Source: an uncultured Eubacterium sp. (GTDB lineage Bacteria; Bacillota; Clostridia; Oscillospirales; Acutalibacteraceae). Taken from it: a stretch of 42,500 nt of DNA. Every line of letters begins with the position of its first letter. The first letter of the stretch is position 1. Positions 15,601 through 21,963 of this stretch are shown one piece after another. Made by a program: the position numbers and the translations under genes. Under the pieces are notes generated by a model, which saw only the letters and a list, made by a program, of their open reading frames with translations, made no database searches and was not told where the DNA came from. The stretch covers positions 1 to 42,500 of the forward strand of contig CABQCC010000001.1 of NCBI GenBank assembly GCA_902462495.1, given 5' to 3'.

Positions 15601-17601
15601 ATCCGATGATGCAAAAGAATTGTCAATATAAGTGTCGGCTTTGCCTGCTTCAACTTTTGATGGGTCGTTTGTTGCGTCTGCCGCACTGTTTGAAAATGTG
15701 CCGTCTTTGTTTTCAACAGTTCCAAGAGTGTTCTTGAGATTTATGGTTTTCTCAAGTTGGTTTTGTGCTTTCTTTACGGCTTCTTTTACAGATACAGAAT
15801 CCGAAATCTCGGTGCCGTTTTCATTGTTAGAATCGTCATACTTAGATATAGTTGCGTTTCTTACAGAACGGTTTACAACTCTTACAAAATAAGGGCGCAT
15901 ATTCGGAATAGCCATAGGGCTTGCATTTTGCTTGAATGTTTTGGCAATTGCAAAGCGATAGCCTGCTTCCGCCTGCTCGGTAACTTTGCCGAGTTTGTTC
16001 ATCTGAACAACATTTCTGTTAGTGTTTTCGGCATCAATAATTTGCAATTCCGCAGTTTGGTCACTATCCGACTTAGTGAATGTGATTGTACTGTTTTCCT
16101 TGTCTATCTTTGTGCCGTCATACAAAAGCAAGCTTTCGTTGGTAGCTGTTGGGTCATAACCTACCGAAAGGAAGCCTTGGTAAAGCTCGCTCATATTTGT
16201 TGTGTTGTTTCGAATGTCCTCCATTATTTTGTTTGCCATAGCATTTGTTGTGGCATAAATAATAGACTTTTGTCCAACAAGCTGATATTTATTTTTGGAA
16301 ACATATTTAAGATTATCCGCCTGTGCAAGAACAGCATTTTTTTGCGCCTCAGGAAGATTTATGCACTCCTTTAAATAAACCTCGCCTGCTTCAAGGAAGG
16401 CTCTTCTCAAAGTCTCCTGACTTGTGATTTTATTAAAATCCATTTGGTCAATGATATAAAGAACTGCCTGTGTTTGTTCGATATACTGATAGTTTCTGAC
16501 ATAAACACGGGTGTTAAGGTCTTTTTCAGAGCCAATAACTGTTCCGACAAGAGAACCGTTTGCTATTTTGCCTGCCGAGAAATCAATCTTATTAACAGCG
16601 GAAAAATGAACTCGATTGTAGTCATCCTCGGTCTGGGTATCACCTGTACACTTTCTGAAATCTTTTTTACAAATATCACAATAGGTATTTACCGCGCCCT
16701 CGGCGCACAACGATTGACAAATACACTTTGGGCTTTTGCCATTGTAATCCGCATCTTTGCCTCGGCTTGCCTGAATTGTATTTACACCGATGCTGATGTC
16801 GGCATTTGAGTGAACATCGGAATTGATAATAGCGTGAGAAAGGCTTGCGTTTACAAGTTCGTTGTAGTTTGGCTGACCGCCAACCCAGCCAACGATTTTT
16901 TGGAAAAATTTCTCATTAACCTTATTAATAAAGTTAACGAAAATGTTTGTTATTGCCTGAGTATTGTTAGTTCTTCCGTTGATTCTGAGCGCCATTTCTC
17001 TGTAATCATCACTTGTTTTGGAAGAATTTGCGATAATGGAATACTTAAAAGCCTCAGGCATAGCATACGGTTGCATTTCGGTCTTGGCATAACCCACTCC
17101 CGTAGGGGCAATGTTAAGTCCTGAAATAGAGCTAAAAAAGCCTTTAAGCTTTACTTTGATGGAAATTTTTATGCAGGCATAATCCATATAAGAACCCTCA
17201 AGTTCCCTATCGTCATCCTGATTTTCTTCCCAAATACCGCCTTTTCTTTCAACGGTAACAGTTGCACCCGGGTCGTCGTTGCTTCCGTATTTAATTACGG
17301 TTTTTGATGCAGTAGATTCGCCCTCGTCCACAACACCCTCGCCGTACTCGGTAATGTCAAAGCGATTCTTGCTCATATAAGTTTCAACATTTTTCTGTAT
17401 ATCGGAATCATCGCCGATATTTTCAATCTCGTGCATAACAGAATATGTTGTAGCATCTACCGCATTTTGCAATTTTGCCCATTGATAATAAGTCATACCA
17501 ACATCTATAATCAATGCGAGAACAGACAAAAGTGCAAGACTGGCGAATATAGAAATAAGCGCTATATCGCCGTTTTCGTTGCGTCTAAACAATTTTTTCA
17601 A
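6625..17601 (-). CDS. Giant TadG-like surface protein with beta-solenoid-like body (3,658 aa)
   Basis: The N-terminus is a TadG/Tad-domain segment: a basic MKKLFRRNENG, a hydrophobic stretch (about residues 12-34) and IDVGMTYYQWAKLQNAVDA, typical of Tad pilus minor subunits. Residues of about 50-1000 are a mixed, charged region with one cysteine module (about 292-318). From about 1000 to 3540 the chain is made of short strands and turns recurring as Y-V-x-G (YVYGD, YIGGY, YVTGK, YVGGS, YVHGS, YVQGK) with many Asn and Gly, suggesting a very long beta-solenoid. Three cysteine modules lie at about 3138-3238 and a CxxC zinc-ribbon-like pair at about 3429-3473. The end (LFYAPHGAVTF, IWGSVIGDTVDIK) resembles ends of PilX/TadG-like pilus proteins. 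No von Willebrand domain or LPxTG is seen. GTG 17610 overlaps the GGAG site, so TTG 17601, eight bases past it, is the likelier start. The likely role is a surface or pilus-tip adhesin, by inference. Confidence 0.8.
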   Translation of the reverse strand: MKKLFRRNENGDIALISIFASLALLSVLALIIDVGMTYYQWAKLQNAVDATTYSVMHEIENIGDDSDIQKNVETYMSKNRFDITEYGEGVVDEGESTASKTVIKYGSNDDPGATVTVERKGGIWEENQDDDRELEGSYMDYACIKISIKVKLKGFFSSISGLNIAPTGVGYAKTEMQPYAMPEAFKYSIIANSSKTSDDYREMALRINGRTNNTQAITNIFVNFINKVNEKFFQKIVGWVGGQPNYNELVNASLSHAIINSDVHSNADISIGVNTIQASRGKDADYNGKSPKCICQSLCAEGAVNTYCDICKKDFRKCTGDTQTEDDYNRVHFSAVNKIDFSAGKIANGSLVGTVIGSEKDLNTRVYVRNYQYIEQTQAVLYIIDQMDFNKITSQETLRRAFLEAGEVYLKECINLPEAQKNAVLAQADNLKYVSKNKYQLVGQKSIIYATTNAMANKIMEDIRNNTTNMSELYQGFLSVGYDPTATNESLLLYDGTKIDKENSTITFTKSDSDQTAELQIIDAENTNRNVVQMNKLGKVTEQAEAGYRFAIAKTFKQNASPMAIPNMRPYFVRVVNRSVRNATISKYDDSNNENGTEISDSVSVKEAVKKAQNQLEKTINLKNTLGTVENKDGTFSNSAADATNDPSKVEAGKADTYIDNSFASSDVLTNQATSPLLKFKLTSTDPSGNSMDYKTYTLEKYGSNDNRHTTYNGTKVFDKNGKLNSAKNVIDSYAKKNSSKYGKDAVKNFEKEDVLVDDDYNNSTISDYDKHYGSDAVAKKKHYIENRLTLSNDSKFEDSAPEKEDVFLMSSGTKKTYFDKQIKKIEAETEAIDEAELTIPEDLRVDRVPSRYRTLVDATLADLGYDIKTSVSVETESTSNISKNYLKPDFENNKLVNVDKTYTYEDLLPGKDGVVKKTVDSIVVDTRKDFKMTADDIGEIVNDKYTELRVLKSTAGWTDGGKVYKVEGYNDDKWQYELSDKTKYSEIEKPWKGTWPAYSYFGIRVKSGHSVYVKNNVKISNGSANSVIGDNSDSEKPTYMHIGGNLEVDNGDLTIGDNTTVIVDGHVFVDGHDLIIGKNSKLICGFEIRVGGKFTVGENSVVVSKQANTKENYSVSMNTMTAEKGSQIYAIGDIKKVSGSDIVMNGKIFCQRAIFYDGGSGNMNFGDGSQTYLGRDLSAKSSGDITIGKNAIVVANRPDEWKDNAETGVVDVSGDYTLSMKTGSVLVTQGDKKHRINATRYNCEKGSLIVTDMIKSNKVKTEYTSLFGNVICQKMDVRTTEFAENAHIFASEEIYLQDSKTLTFNPGVKLILGNNTSGQSISNCGGLVFKTSPENKVFALGATGTISGFQKSNGNYTLYNGSFLSAPGLNINDLTIEQGGGFCIPKDSSITVNTLTIKDGTSVYIDSIKATKLVIDANASINKIESADEIEIKEGKKLLVVSNCTAKDIKNYGEFLVTNTLEVSGTFDNFSDTLIGVAKVSTNPGFNGKLVCTGTINNHKTIQVIGSAEGNKIVNEYSASRSTGGEIYVSGDFKFTTVENKKDSKIICPATFTVKNLTNMGKIQANNLVVNGKLLNNTDGEIRVDNTCTVEDLENNSILHISGIAKFNTVTNNNELKIDSDATFKGSVVNSANAKFQCTSYGATFKSNVVNNGEMSIAGSIVANSLFENNNFVCSNNQCYFNNLQNNEKGVVSICAFKTIYVEGSKSGSNIINYGVIETYGGSFGNDMNTLVNNGDFVSNVNIKDFGNILNYGKFECFGTLQGETAGCAFNNFGKVYCHSNVSVSGTITNGTIDNHDALFFVSASTSSEIYAYHIDNYADFFAHDINVRVVDTFSSYKGSRIYVDKGNISTKKFEINAKCSLKYNGSFTISETLVNRTKLKLTKISAQKIENEGTLFIDSGSKDFQIQYIWNKAGANFAFAGPRELQFTGYDSNSISLFNEGNMYVNGNIVASGAIHATAGELYVYGDADVSNSVSYSVDGVKNNVYMEGSAELYVYGDVPLSDKSDGMMIAENPDADAEKAVYSVYGYQGLTAKNSHNSGLINCYQTGAQLYFGGNLNVTPPDFISNKNTQTVKGSMYVYGEYTCPLLMSFYIEDGGVVYIKDNVKCAVTTDLYLENFAGIYCFGNSVRFYSITANKSYVYLLKIKNGNEVVTYPGIVTLTNASVLFTPQNARIPSTKLYKSSDSFYAPDPNAYVSISENNFRADGVRIVTSGNVQVEGEITIKEGQMLCANNIRFTNGGKLNVKGTLYVTGKIYYKDGSTTSSLSNIEDRIAFTGPKADVFIGRTKSGELEFNKELNAFGEQTLFFDNDIIVNGNLANNSKSKGGIGGNNLVPHRGEAIIVEGNSNLYVTGDVFSNGKNNNLGNAVYVGENCSLSCGGAFYSDSAIYNFGKFYVFGEFVNYKKADGTEEADARTWPTDKGDSNYKEGKSILNGSSNNRNASIYIGGYIDRDKGIVSKNTIIFVGYLQNYGKINIMQDVYIKGYNSCSYLWMRTIGEDPYSVYSTMNDKWGAKASIVAEQGSRANFGGNVAMFAGYVTFNRDTTGKKEEMPVFSAEGDATYGQIILNGGIFYAKHQVGYTGEVGFTKNVNKLGEADAFGNYEIRSLWIRYYRTGTALAGDWKGTYSIVNGFAFYPERKGDYSAPVKEAVFFAGGDLVVGTSEKESAQEKIGGTIQNYGKMYVDGCMKSYSYENYAINYVAISAQVGSSTFVSGELFSNSGTLTMRNSMLMCDGNFISKRCARIGISEKANSEDDLNSSSYLYVGGNMAISTNGQGGAGDLAGSWGGVSTWNYFDVFSNANIYVGGSFFTNSIFTPHKNLTFIVDGLDKGGVNTTTNFITWLQNRVTNLSLKIDGYNLDNFKFVVNNRFDVQATLREGRTKTMLNRFYVHGSALLNDRARISDMTKFYVYGDLVNRTDVLGKITAFEIGRALNVSDDGDTWASKGTFVDDEDEPRFIQKDGEKVQNPKFDYNYANACYLYVQGKLDLDRKVNIYPGTTIRTGKDYTPRGMVKLMHDTSVYSGGKIATHRYIDVGQYSEIFAKDNINAWNYVCVREHGTIFSGGDIKCGTSFEAKTSAIVYACGSIKATLGKINIADKTKVFCAGNMTALRYIELGKYDAKYKDTLRYETPKSGDNVCTCTGHCTNDDYDKDCPICGNASKPADACKAPYECICSELCTDGNFNNDCPVCNGTHGSDWHSCKAENPDNSDDKVCICTSKCSKANPDCPVCKGDFSKCAIADENAEELKNDLLDDYTDKADGGEFYIGKALVSYLGYIRQYGFSSTTVGKYVFANRYITLRSNSDMWVLPEAYENDTYKHVDANFESDGTVGGEIIKNLKLFAYNLKDKLSFKNGSIYAMGDFTLNKNASVMGTHDLLTFGKVLLCHDSLAYFGHDFKCSTPSLDLVGGIKGDGYSGFVSRGDVYTTLRCKNKAKHPHGYVVYTKNYDPNKTYKCDKCGALLDKKTLRKNVTCPVTIYANNNITISTSTEMRMSYLVACKGDVSISDPFYNASENDDNNLYQLPNAIAAYRGNITYNAIYGKMSALFYAPHGAVTFDGFYQEIWGSVIGDTVDIKTFYINIHRFENWRNMDLQLLESGKVYLISKEEFDNMENNVSSEYVALGNSKAENKGGAYMFFDEKILDNKSNGTGQGTELDTTG

Positions 17602-17648
17602 AGCAATCACTCCTCTTGCTTACAGGCTGTTACTTGTTTAGGCAGAAA

Positions 17649-18296
17649 CTATTGAACATCCTCTGCCTTTGAATGTGCAAGCGACAACTCGGTTTGAAGT
17701 CTGAAAATCAAATCCTCGCACTTGTCGATTGCTTCCTCGTATATTTTTGAAATTTGAATAAAGCGTTCGTCGGTTACATTTGTGTAGTTTTCCTCGGCGC
17801 TTGTTCTCAAATTGTTGATTTCCGAACGATTTTTGTCAACCTTTTTTGTAAGATGTGCAACATCTCTCTTGAGGTCCTCGTTTTCCTTGGTGAGCTTTCT
17901 GTTTTCATCACCCAGAAGTCTGTGTTTGCTAAACAAAGCGTCATATTTTTCCTGCAATTCTTTTAGTTGAGAATCGTCAACAACTTTAACCGCCTTAGGA
18001 GCTTCGTTGATTTTTTTCATCAATCTTTCTTTTTCTTCAGTTGCAAATTCATTTTTTGCGGTAAGGCTCTTAACCTGCTCCTTGAGTTCATTAACCTCGT
18101 ATTCAAGCATAGAATTTGTGTTTCTGAGGTCCTTGACCTGATTGTCAAAATTCTCCGAAGCATTCTTTTGCACATTGATAAGGTTTGAGATATATTCGTC
18201 AACCTGTGCGGTGTCATAGCCTCTGAGGGACTTGTCAAATTCCACCTTGTTTGTACCTAAAATTTGGCTTCTGTCTACGATTTCTTTGTTACTCAT
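17649..18296 (-). CDS. DivIVA-domain coiled-coil protein
   Basis: A 215-residue protein with a DivIVA N-terminal motif (KVEFDKSLRGYDTAQVDEYI, about residues 17-36) followed by a long coiled coil rich in Leu, Lys and Glu up to about residue 165, then a short helical end. It has no membrane segment. DivIVA proteins bind curved membrane at poles and septa and recruit other proteins; Gram-positive cells usually keep their main divIVA next to division genes. Here the gene sits inside the tad operon, 26 bases after the DUF192 gene and about 50 bases before the giant TadG-like gene, with a GGAGAATTGAACA site before the ATG. A role in placing the pilus machine at a pole or septum is an inference from this context. 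Confidence 0.8.
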   Translation of the reverse strand: MSNKEIVDRSQILGTNKVEFDKSLRGYDTAQVDEYISNLINVQKNASENFDNQVKDLRNTNSMLEYEVNELKEQVKSLTAKNEFATEEKERLMKKINEAPKAVKVVDDSQLKELQEKYDALFSKHRLLGDENRKLTKENEDLKRDVAHLTKKVDKNRSEINNLRTSAEENYTNVTDERFIQISKIYEEAIDKCEDLIFRLQTELSLAHSKAEDVQ

Positions 18297-18322
18297 TGTT
18301 CAATTCTCCACTCCGAAATAAT

Positions 18323-18667
18323 TTATTTGAATATCAGAACATCCCCGACATTTATGCCGAGTTGTTCAGCAGTTCCCGCATTCAGTTCAAGGATTTTTTT
18401 TGCGTTTTTAACCTTTTTTCTGACCTTATGCGGAGGAACGGCAGGGTCGATAAACAGCACCCTATTGTCCTTGTCAAGTGCGACGGTATCTATGGAAAAC
18501 CGCATACCGAAAGTGTGAATTTCGTCACACGGTGTAAGAAGCAAGCCGTGATTTTCTGCCATATTCTTGCGGTACATCAAGCCCATAAATCTGCGCACAA
18601 AATGATTTGCGTTTTCAACTTCTTCTACAAGGAGCTTGTCACCCTTGTATGCTTTTAACATTTTCAT
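18323..18667 (-). CDS. DUF192 family protein
   Basis: A 114-residue protein matching the DUF192 pattern: FMGLMYRKNMAENHGLLL, then EIHTFGMRFSIDTVALDKDN, and KKILELNAGTAEQLGINVGD near the end. The biochemical function of this family is unknown. There is no clear signal peptide, although many family members have one. The ATG lies two bases after the stop of tadC, so it is tightly coupled to the pilus platform genes. The DivIVA-domain gene follows. Nothing in the protein explains why it travels with the pilus genes. Confidence 0.85.
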   Translation of the reverse strand: MKMLKAYKGDKLLVEEVENANHFVRRFMGLMYRKNMAENHGLLLTPCDEIHTFGMRFSIDTVALDKDNRVLFIDPAVPPHKVRKKVKNAKKILELNAGTAEQLGINVGDVLIFK

Positions 18668-18669
18668 AA

Positions 18670-19611
18670 TTAGAATAATCCGCCTTTAAACTGATCCATT
18701 ACCTGAATAATAACCGGACCCATAATAATACAAATGATAGCCGGCAAAATCAAAAGAACGGTAGGGATAGTCATCTTTGTCGGAACTTTTGCAGCTTCTT
18801 CTCTGATTTTTTCTCTCTTTGCAACACGGAGCTGTTCAGACTGTGCGGCAAGTACATTTGTAATCGGAATACCGAGAGTATTTGCCTGAATAACGGCTGA
18901 AACAAAGGTTTTCAGCTCATCAACATCTGTTGAATCCGAAAGTGCTTTAAGTGCGTCGTTTCTGCTTTTACCAAGTTGAATTTGCTTGAATACGGTTACA
19001 AGTTCATCAATAAGCGGACCTTCCATACGCTCGGACACCTTGAGAAGCGAGGCGTCAAAGCTAAGACCTGCCTCCATACAAACGCTGAGGAGGTCAAGTG
19101 TGTCGGGAAGCTGTGCTCTGATTGCGTCCTGATGGCTTTTGATTTTTTGCTTCAAAATAAAGGTTGGTGCAAGCACCGAAAGCATTGAGCCGACAACAAT
19201 TACAAGCCAAAAATAGCTTGTTACATCCATCAACAACACGCCGATACCCGTAAAAACGATTGTGCCGACGATTGCAACGGCAGTTTTGAGATAAGTAAAA
19301 CTGCCTGTCGACATATGAAGTCCTGCCTTGCGAAGCTGAAGAGCAAGCTTTTGAGTTTCCTGTCTTTTACGAGCGGATTTTGTCTGCTTATTGCCCTGGT
19401 CGTCAAGGTTTGAAAGTTTTTTAACAAGCGGCTTGATGTTACGGTCGTAGAATGAGGTTTCTATGTTTTTGTATTCTGCGGTAACAGCCTCTTTGTCGAT
19501 AGACTTCATTCTTTTGAGGTTGTTGTCCTCTTCTTTACCCTTTTTGCCGAATATTGCTATGCACAAAACCAAAATAAGCAAAGCATATGTAATTACCAAT
19601 AAAGCTACCAT
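18670..19611 (-). CDS. tadC: TadC, inner-membrane platform protein of the Tad pilus
   Basis: A 313-residue membrane protein of the type II secretion F family. It begins with a hydrophobic segment (VALLVITYALLILVLCIAIFG), has a paired central membrane region (AVAIVGTIVFTGIGVLL and FWLVIVVGSMLSVLAPTFIL), a cytoplasmic GspF-like domain (IRAQLPDTLDLLSVCMEAGL, with FDASLLKVSE) and a final membrane helix. Together with TadB it forms the platform on which the TadA ATPase drives pilin assembly. The gene starts ten bases after tadB, with GTAGGAGAAACATT before the ATG, and ends two bases before the DUF192 gene. TadB and TadC are told apart here by gene order (tadA-tadB-tadC) and by their usual sequence form. 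Confidence 0.9.
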   Translation of the reverse strand: MVALLVITYALLILVLCIAIFGKKGKEEDNNLKRMKSIDKEAVTAEYKNIETSFYDRNIKPLVKKLSNLDDQGNKQTKSARKRQETQKLALQLRKAGLHMSTGSFTYLKTAVAIVGTIVFTGIGVLLMDVTSYFWLVIVVGSMLSVLAPTFILKQKIKSHQDAIRAQLPDTLDLLSVCMEAGLSFDASLLKVSERMEGPLIDELVTVFKQIQLGKSRNDALKALSDSTDVDELKTFVSAVIQANTLGIPITNVLAAQSEQLRVAKREKIREEAAKVPTKMTIPTVLLILPAIICIIMGPVIIQVMDQFKGGLF

Positions 19612-19621
19612 AATGTTTCTC

Positions 19622-20593
19622 CTACATCTTTATGCTTACAATCTTCTTTACGGCGATGAAGCAAAGAACTTCAAGACCTATCGCAATACCCAAGAATATG
19701 TGTCCTGTGCTTGTTGTGAAAAGCGGCATAATGAATTCTTTGTTTACAAAATAGAACAACACGCAAAGTGCAATCGGCATTGAACCTACCATAACGGCGG
19801 TTGACCTGCCCGAAGCGGTTGACGCTTTAAGTTCTTGCTTGAGTTTCATTTTTTCCTTGATAGAGTTTGCAATACCCTCCAAAATTGACGAAAGGTTACC
19901 GCCTGTTTGTCTTTGGATAAGCACCGATGAAACCATAAGCGGCAAATAGTCGCTGTTGATTCTCTTATTGAGTCGTTCAAGCGCTTCTTCCATAGGCATA
20001 CCCATTGTCATTTCTTCAAGAACAATAGCAAATTCCGAAGCAATAGGGTCGGGCATATCTCTTGAAATAGCTTCCATTGCCTGAGTGAAGCTCAAACCTG
20101 CACGAAGCGAACTGCAAGAAATCATCAAAGCGTCCGAAAGCTGAACATCAAACTTTTTAACTCTTTGTTTTTGCTTGATTTTTATAAGTACGAACGGGAT
20201 AAACGCACCTACAACGGTTGCGCCGAGTGCAACAGGTGCAAGGCTCTCCGAAATAAGAAGAATAAACAAAGCCGGCAAAACCGAAATGATTATCCAAATC
20301 AGCAAGAATTCTTCGGGACGCATCTTGATGTCCGCACTTTGAAGCTGACCGTAAAGGGCAGAACCGATTTTTACAAAAAAGCTGTTTTGACCATCTTTTT
20401 TCTTGCGTCTTTTTTTCTTGCTTTTAACAAGAGCAACCTCTGTGTAGCCCTCCTGCTTTTTCAATTCTTCCATTCTTTTGTCTGCGGCAATCTTTGAAGA
20501 GCCTAAGGTATAAGACAAAATGTAGGCAATAACAAAAGCCAAAAGAGCAAATGCTGCGGTAATTAAGATTATACTAATCGTTGAACCAGTCAT
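19622..20593 (-). CDS. tadB: TadB, inner-membrane platform protein of the Tad pilus
   Basis: A 323-residue protein with an N-terminal membrane helix, a basic linker (KSKKKRRKKKDG), a pair of central helices (FLLIWIIISVLPALFILLI and APVALGATVVGAFIPFVL), the GspF-like domain (FDVQLSDALMISCSSLRAGL, SFTQAMEAISRDM, then QRQTGGNLSSILEGIANSI) and two C-terminal helices. QTGGNL is a common feature of TadB. The ATG lies 20 bases inside the end of tadA, and the nearest GGAG is about 12 bases upstream, so translation is probably coupled to tadA. It partners with TadC and TadA. Confidence 0.92.
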   Translation of the reverse strand: MTGSTISIILITAAFALLAFVIAYILSYTLGSSKIAADKRMEELKKQEGYTEVALVKSKKKRRKKKDGQNSFFVKIGSALYGQLQSADIKMRPEEFLLIWIIISVLPALFILLISESLAPVALGATVVGAFIPFVLIKIKQKQRVKKFDVQLSDALMISCSSLRAGLSFTQAMEAISRDMPDPIASEFAIVLEEMTMGMPMEEALERLNKRINSDYLPLMVSSVLIQRQTGGNLSSILEGIANSIKEKMKLKQELKASTASGRSTAVMVGSMPIALCVLFYFVNKEFIMPLFTTSTGHIFLGIAIGLEVLCFIAVKKIVSIKM

Positions 20594-21932
20594 TGTTAAC
20601 CACTACTCCGTTTTCTCTTATTTTTTCAACACATTTAGGGATGATGCCTGTCGGCTTAAATGTACCCTTGAACTTACCGTTTGAGTCATATTCACCCTCT
20701 GTTTCGTAGGTGAATATATCCTGCATTCTGACAACATCTCCCTCCATACCGACAAGTTCGGAAATAGAGGTTACTTTTCTTGAACCGTCACGCAAACGAG
20801 CCTGCTGAACAATGAGGTTGATAGCTGACGAAACCTGGTCTCTGATAGCCTTTGACGGCAATTCGGAACCCGACATCATAACCATTGTTTCTATACGGGA
20901 AATCGAGTCCCTCGGTGAGTTGGCGTGAATGGTGGTGAGTGAGCCGTCGTGACCCGTGTTCATTGCCTGAAGCATATCCAATGTTTCTTCGCTACGAACC
21001 TCACCTACGATGATACGGTCGGGTCTCATACGAAGTGAGTTTACAACGAGGTCTCGGATACTGATTCTACCCTTGCCCTCCATATTTGCCGGACGGGCTT
21101 CGAGAGTCAGAACATGCTCCTGATGAAGTTGAACTTCGGCTGAGTCCTCGATTGTGATAATTCTTTCATCCGACGGAATGTATGACGAAAGTACATTAAG
21201 AAGTGTTGTTTTACCCGAACCTGTACCACCCGATACAATTATATTAAGTTTGCCTTTTACCGCTGCTTCCAAAAATTCGAGCATTTTCGGCGAAACCGAA
21301 CCCCATTTTACAAGGTTTTCGGCTGTGATAGGTGTTTTGCCGAACTTACGAATTGTAAGAATCGGACCTACGAGCGAAAGAGGCGGAATAATTACATTTA
21401 CACGAGAACCGTCAAGCAAACGGGCGTCACACATCGGGCTTGATTCGTCAACATGTCTGCCTACTTTTGATACGATTCGGTCGATAATTTGCATAAGATG
21501 TGCGTCATCTTTGAACTGAATGTCAGTAAGGACAAGCTTACCGTGTGATTCAACATAAACATGGTCGTGACCGTTTACCATAATTTCCGAATATTGGTCG
21601 CTGTCGATAAGCGGTTGAATCGGACCGTAGCCCATAATATCGTCAAACAATTCTTTTTTGACAACCTCTCTGTCAACTCTTGCAATATTAAAATCCGGTC
21701 GTTCAACATATTCGTCAATGAGTTTTCTCATTCCCTCATCAGAAATGTCGGCATTGTCCGCACCGAGCTGTTGCTCGATAATCAATGCGTGAATTCTGAT
21801 TTTAACCTCTGCGTATCTGTCCTCAAGAACAGGTTTGATTTTTTCTGCGCTGTCAAGAGGATTGCTTGTTTGCGGTGAGGAAATGCCCTCGGAAATGTCG
21901 GGTGTTGAACCGTATCTGTTAAGTAGTCCCAT
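20574..21932 (-). CDS. tadA: TadA/CpaF, Tad pilus assembly ATPase
   Basis: A 452-residue cytoplasmic ATPase of the type II/IV secretion family. An N-terminal domain includes DDIMGYGPIQPLIDSDQYSE and IMVNGHDHVYVE. The ATPase core has a Walker A motif IIVSGGTGSGKTTLLN (about residues 228-243), an Asp box IITIEDSAEVQL, Walker B-type PDRIIVGEVRSEE, and a His box TGHDGSLTTIHANSPRD. This is the CpaF/TadA subfamily that powers Flp pilus assembly, through the TadB/TadC platform. Only one ATPase is present, as is usual for Tad loci. The gene starts 31 bases after tadZ and overlaps tadB at its end. Confidence 0.95.
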   Translation of the reverse strand: MGLLNRYGSTPDISEGISSPQTSNPLDSAEKIKPVLEDRYAEVKIRIHALIIEQQLGADNADISDEGMRKLIDEYVERPDFNIARVDREVVKKELFDDIMGYGPIQPLIDSDQYSEIMVNGHDHVYVESHGKLVLTDIQFKDDAHLMQIIDRIVSKVGRHVDESSPMCDARLLDGSRVNVIIPPLSLVGPILTIRKFGKTPITAENLVKWGSVSPKMLEFLEAAVKGKLNIIVSGGTGSGKTTLLNVLSSYIPSDERIITIEDSAEVQLHQEHVLTLEARPANMEGKGRISIRDLVVNSLRMRPDRIIVGEVRSEETLDMLQAMNTGHDGSLTTIHANSPRDSISRIETMVMMSGSELPSKAIRDQVSSAINLIVQQARLRDGSRKVTSISELVGMEGDVVRMQDIFTYETEGEYDSNGKFKGTFKPTGIIPKCVEKIRENGVVVNNDWFND

Positions 21933-21963
21933 TTATGTATCTTCTTTCATTTGTAATTATAGA

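Noticed and set aside
17602..17610. GTG start at 17610 for the giant gene
   Set aside because: The GGAG ribosome site directly overlaps this GTG, leaving no spacing; TTG 17601 has normal spacing of eight bases.
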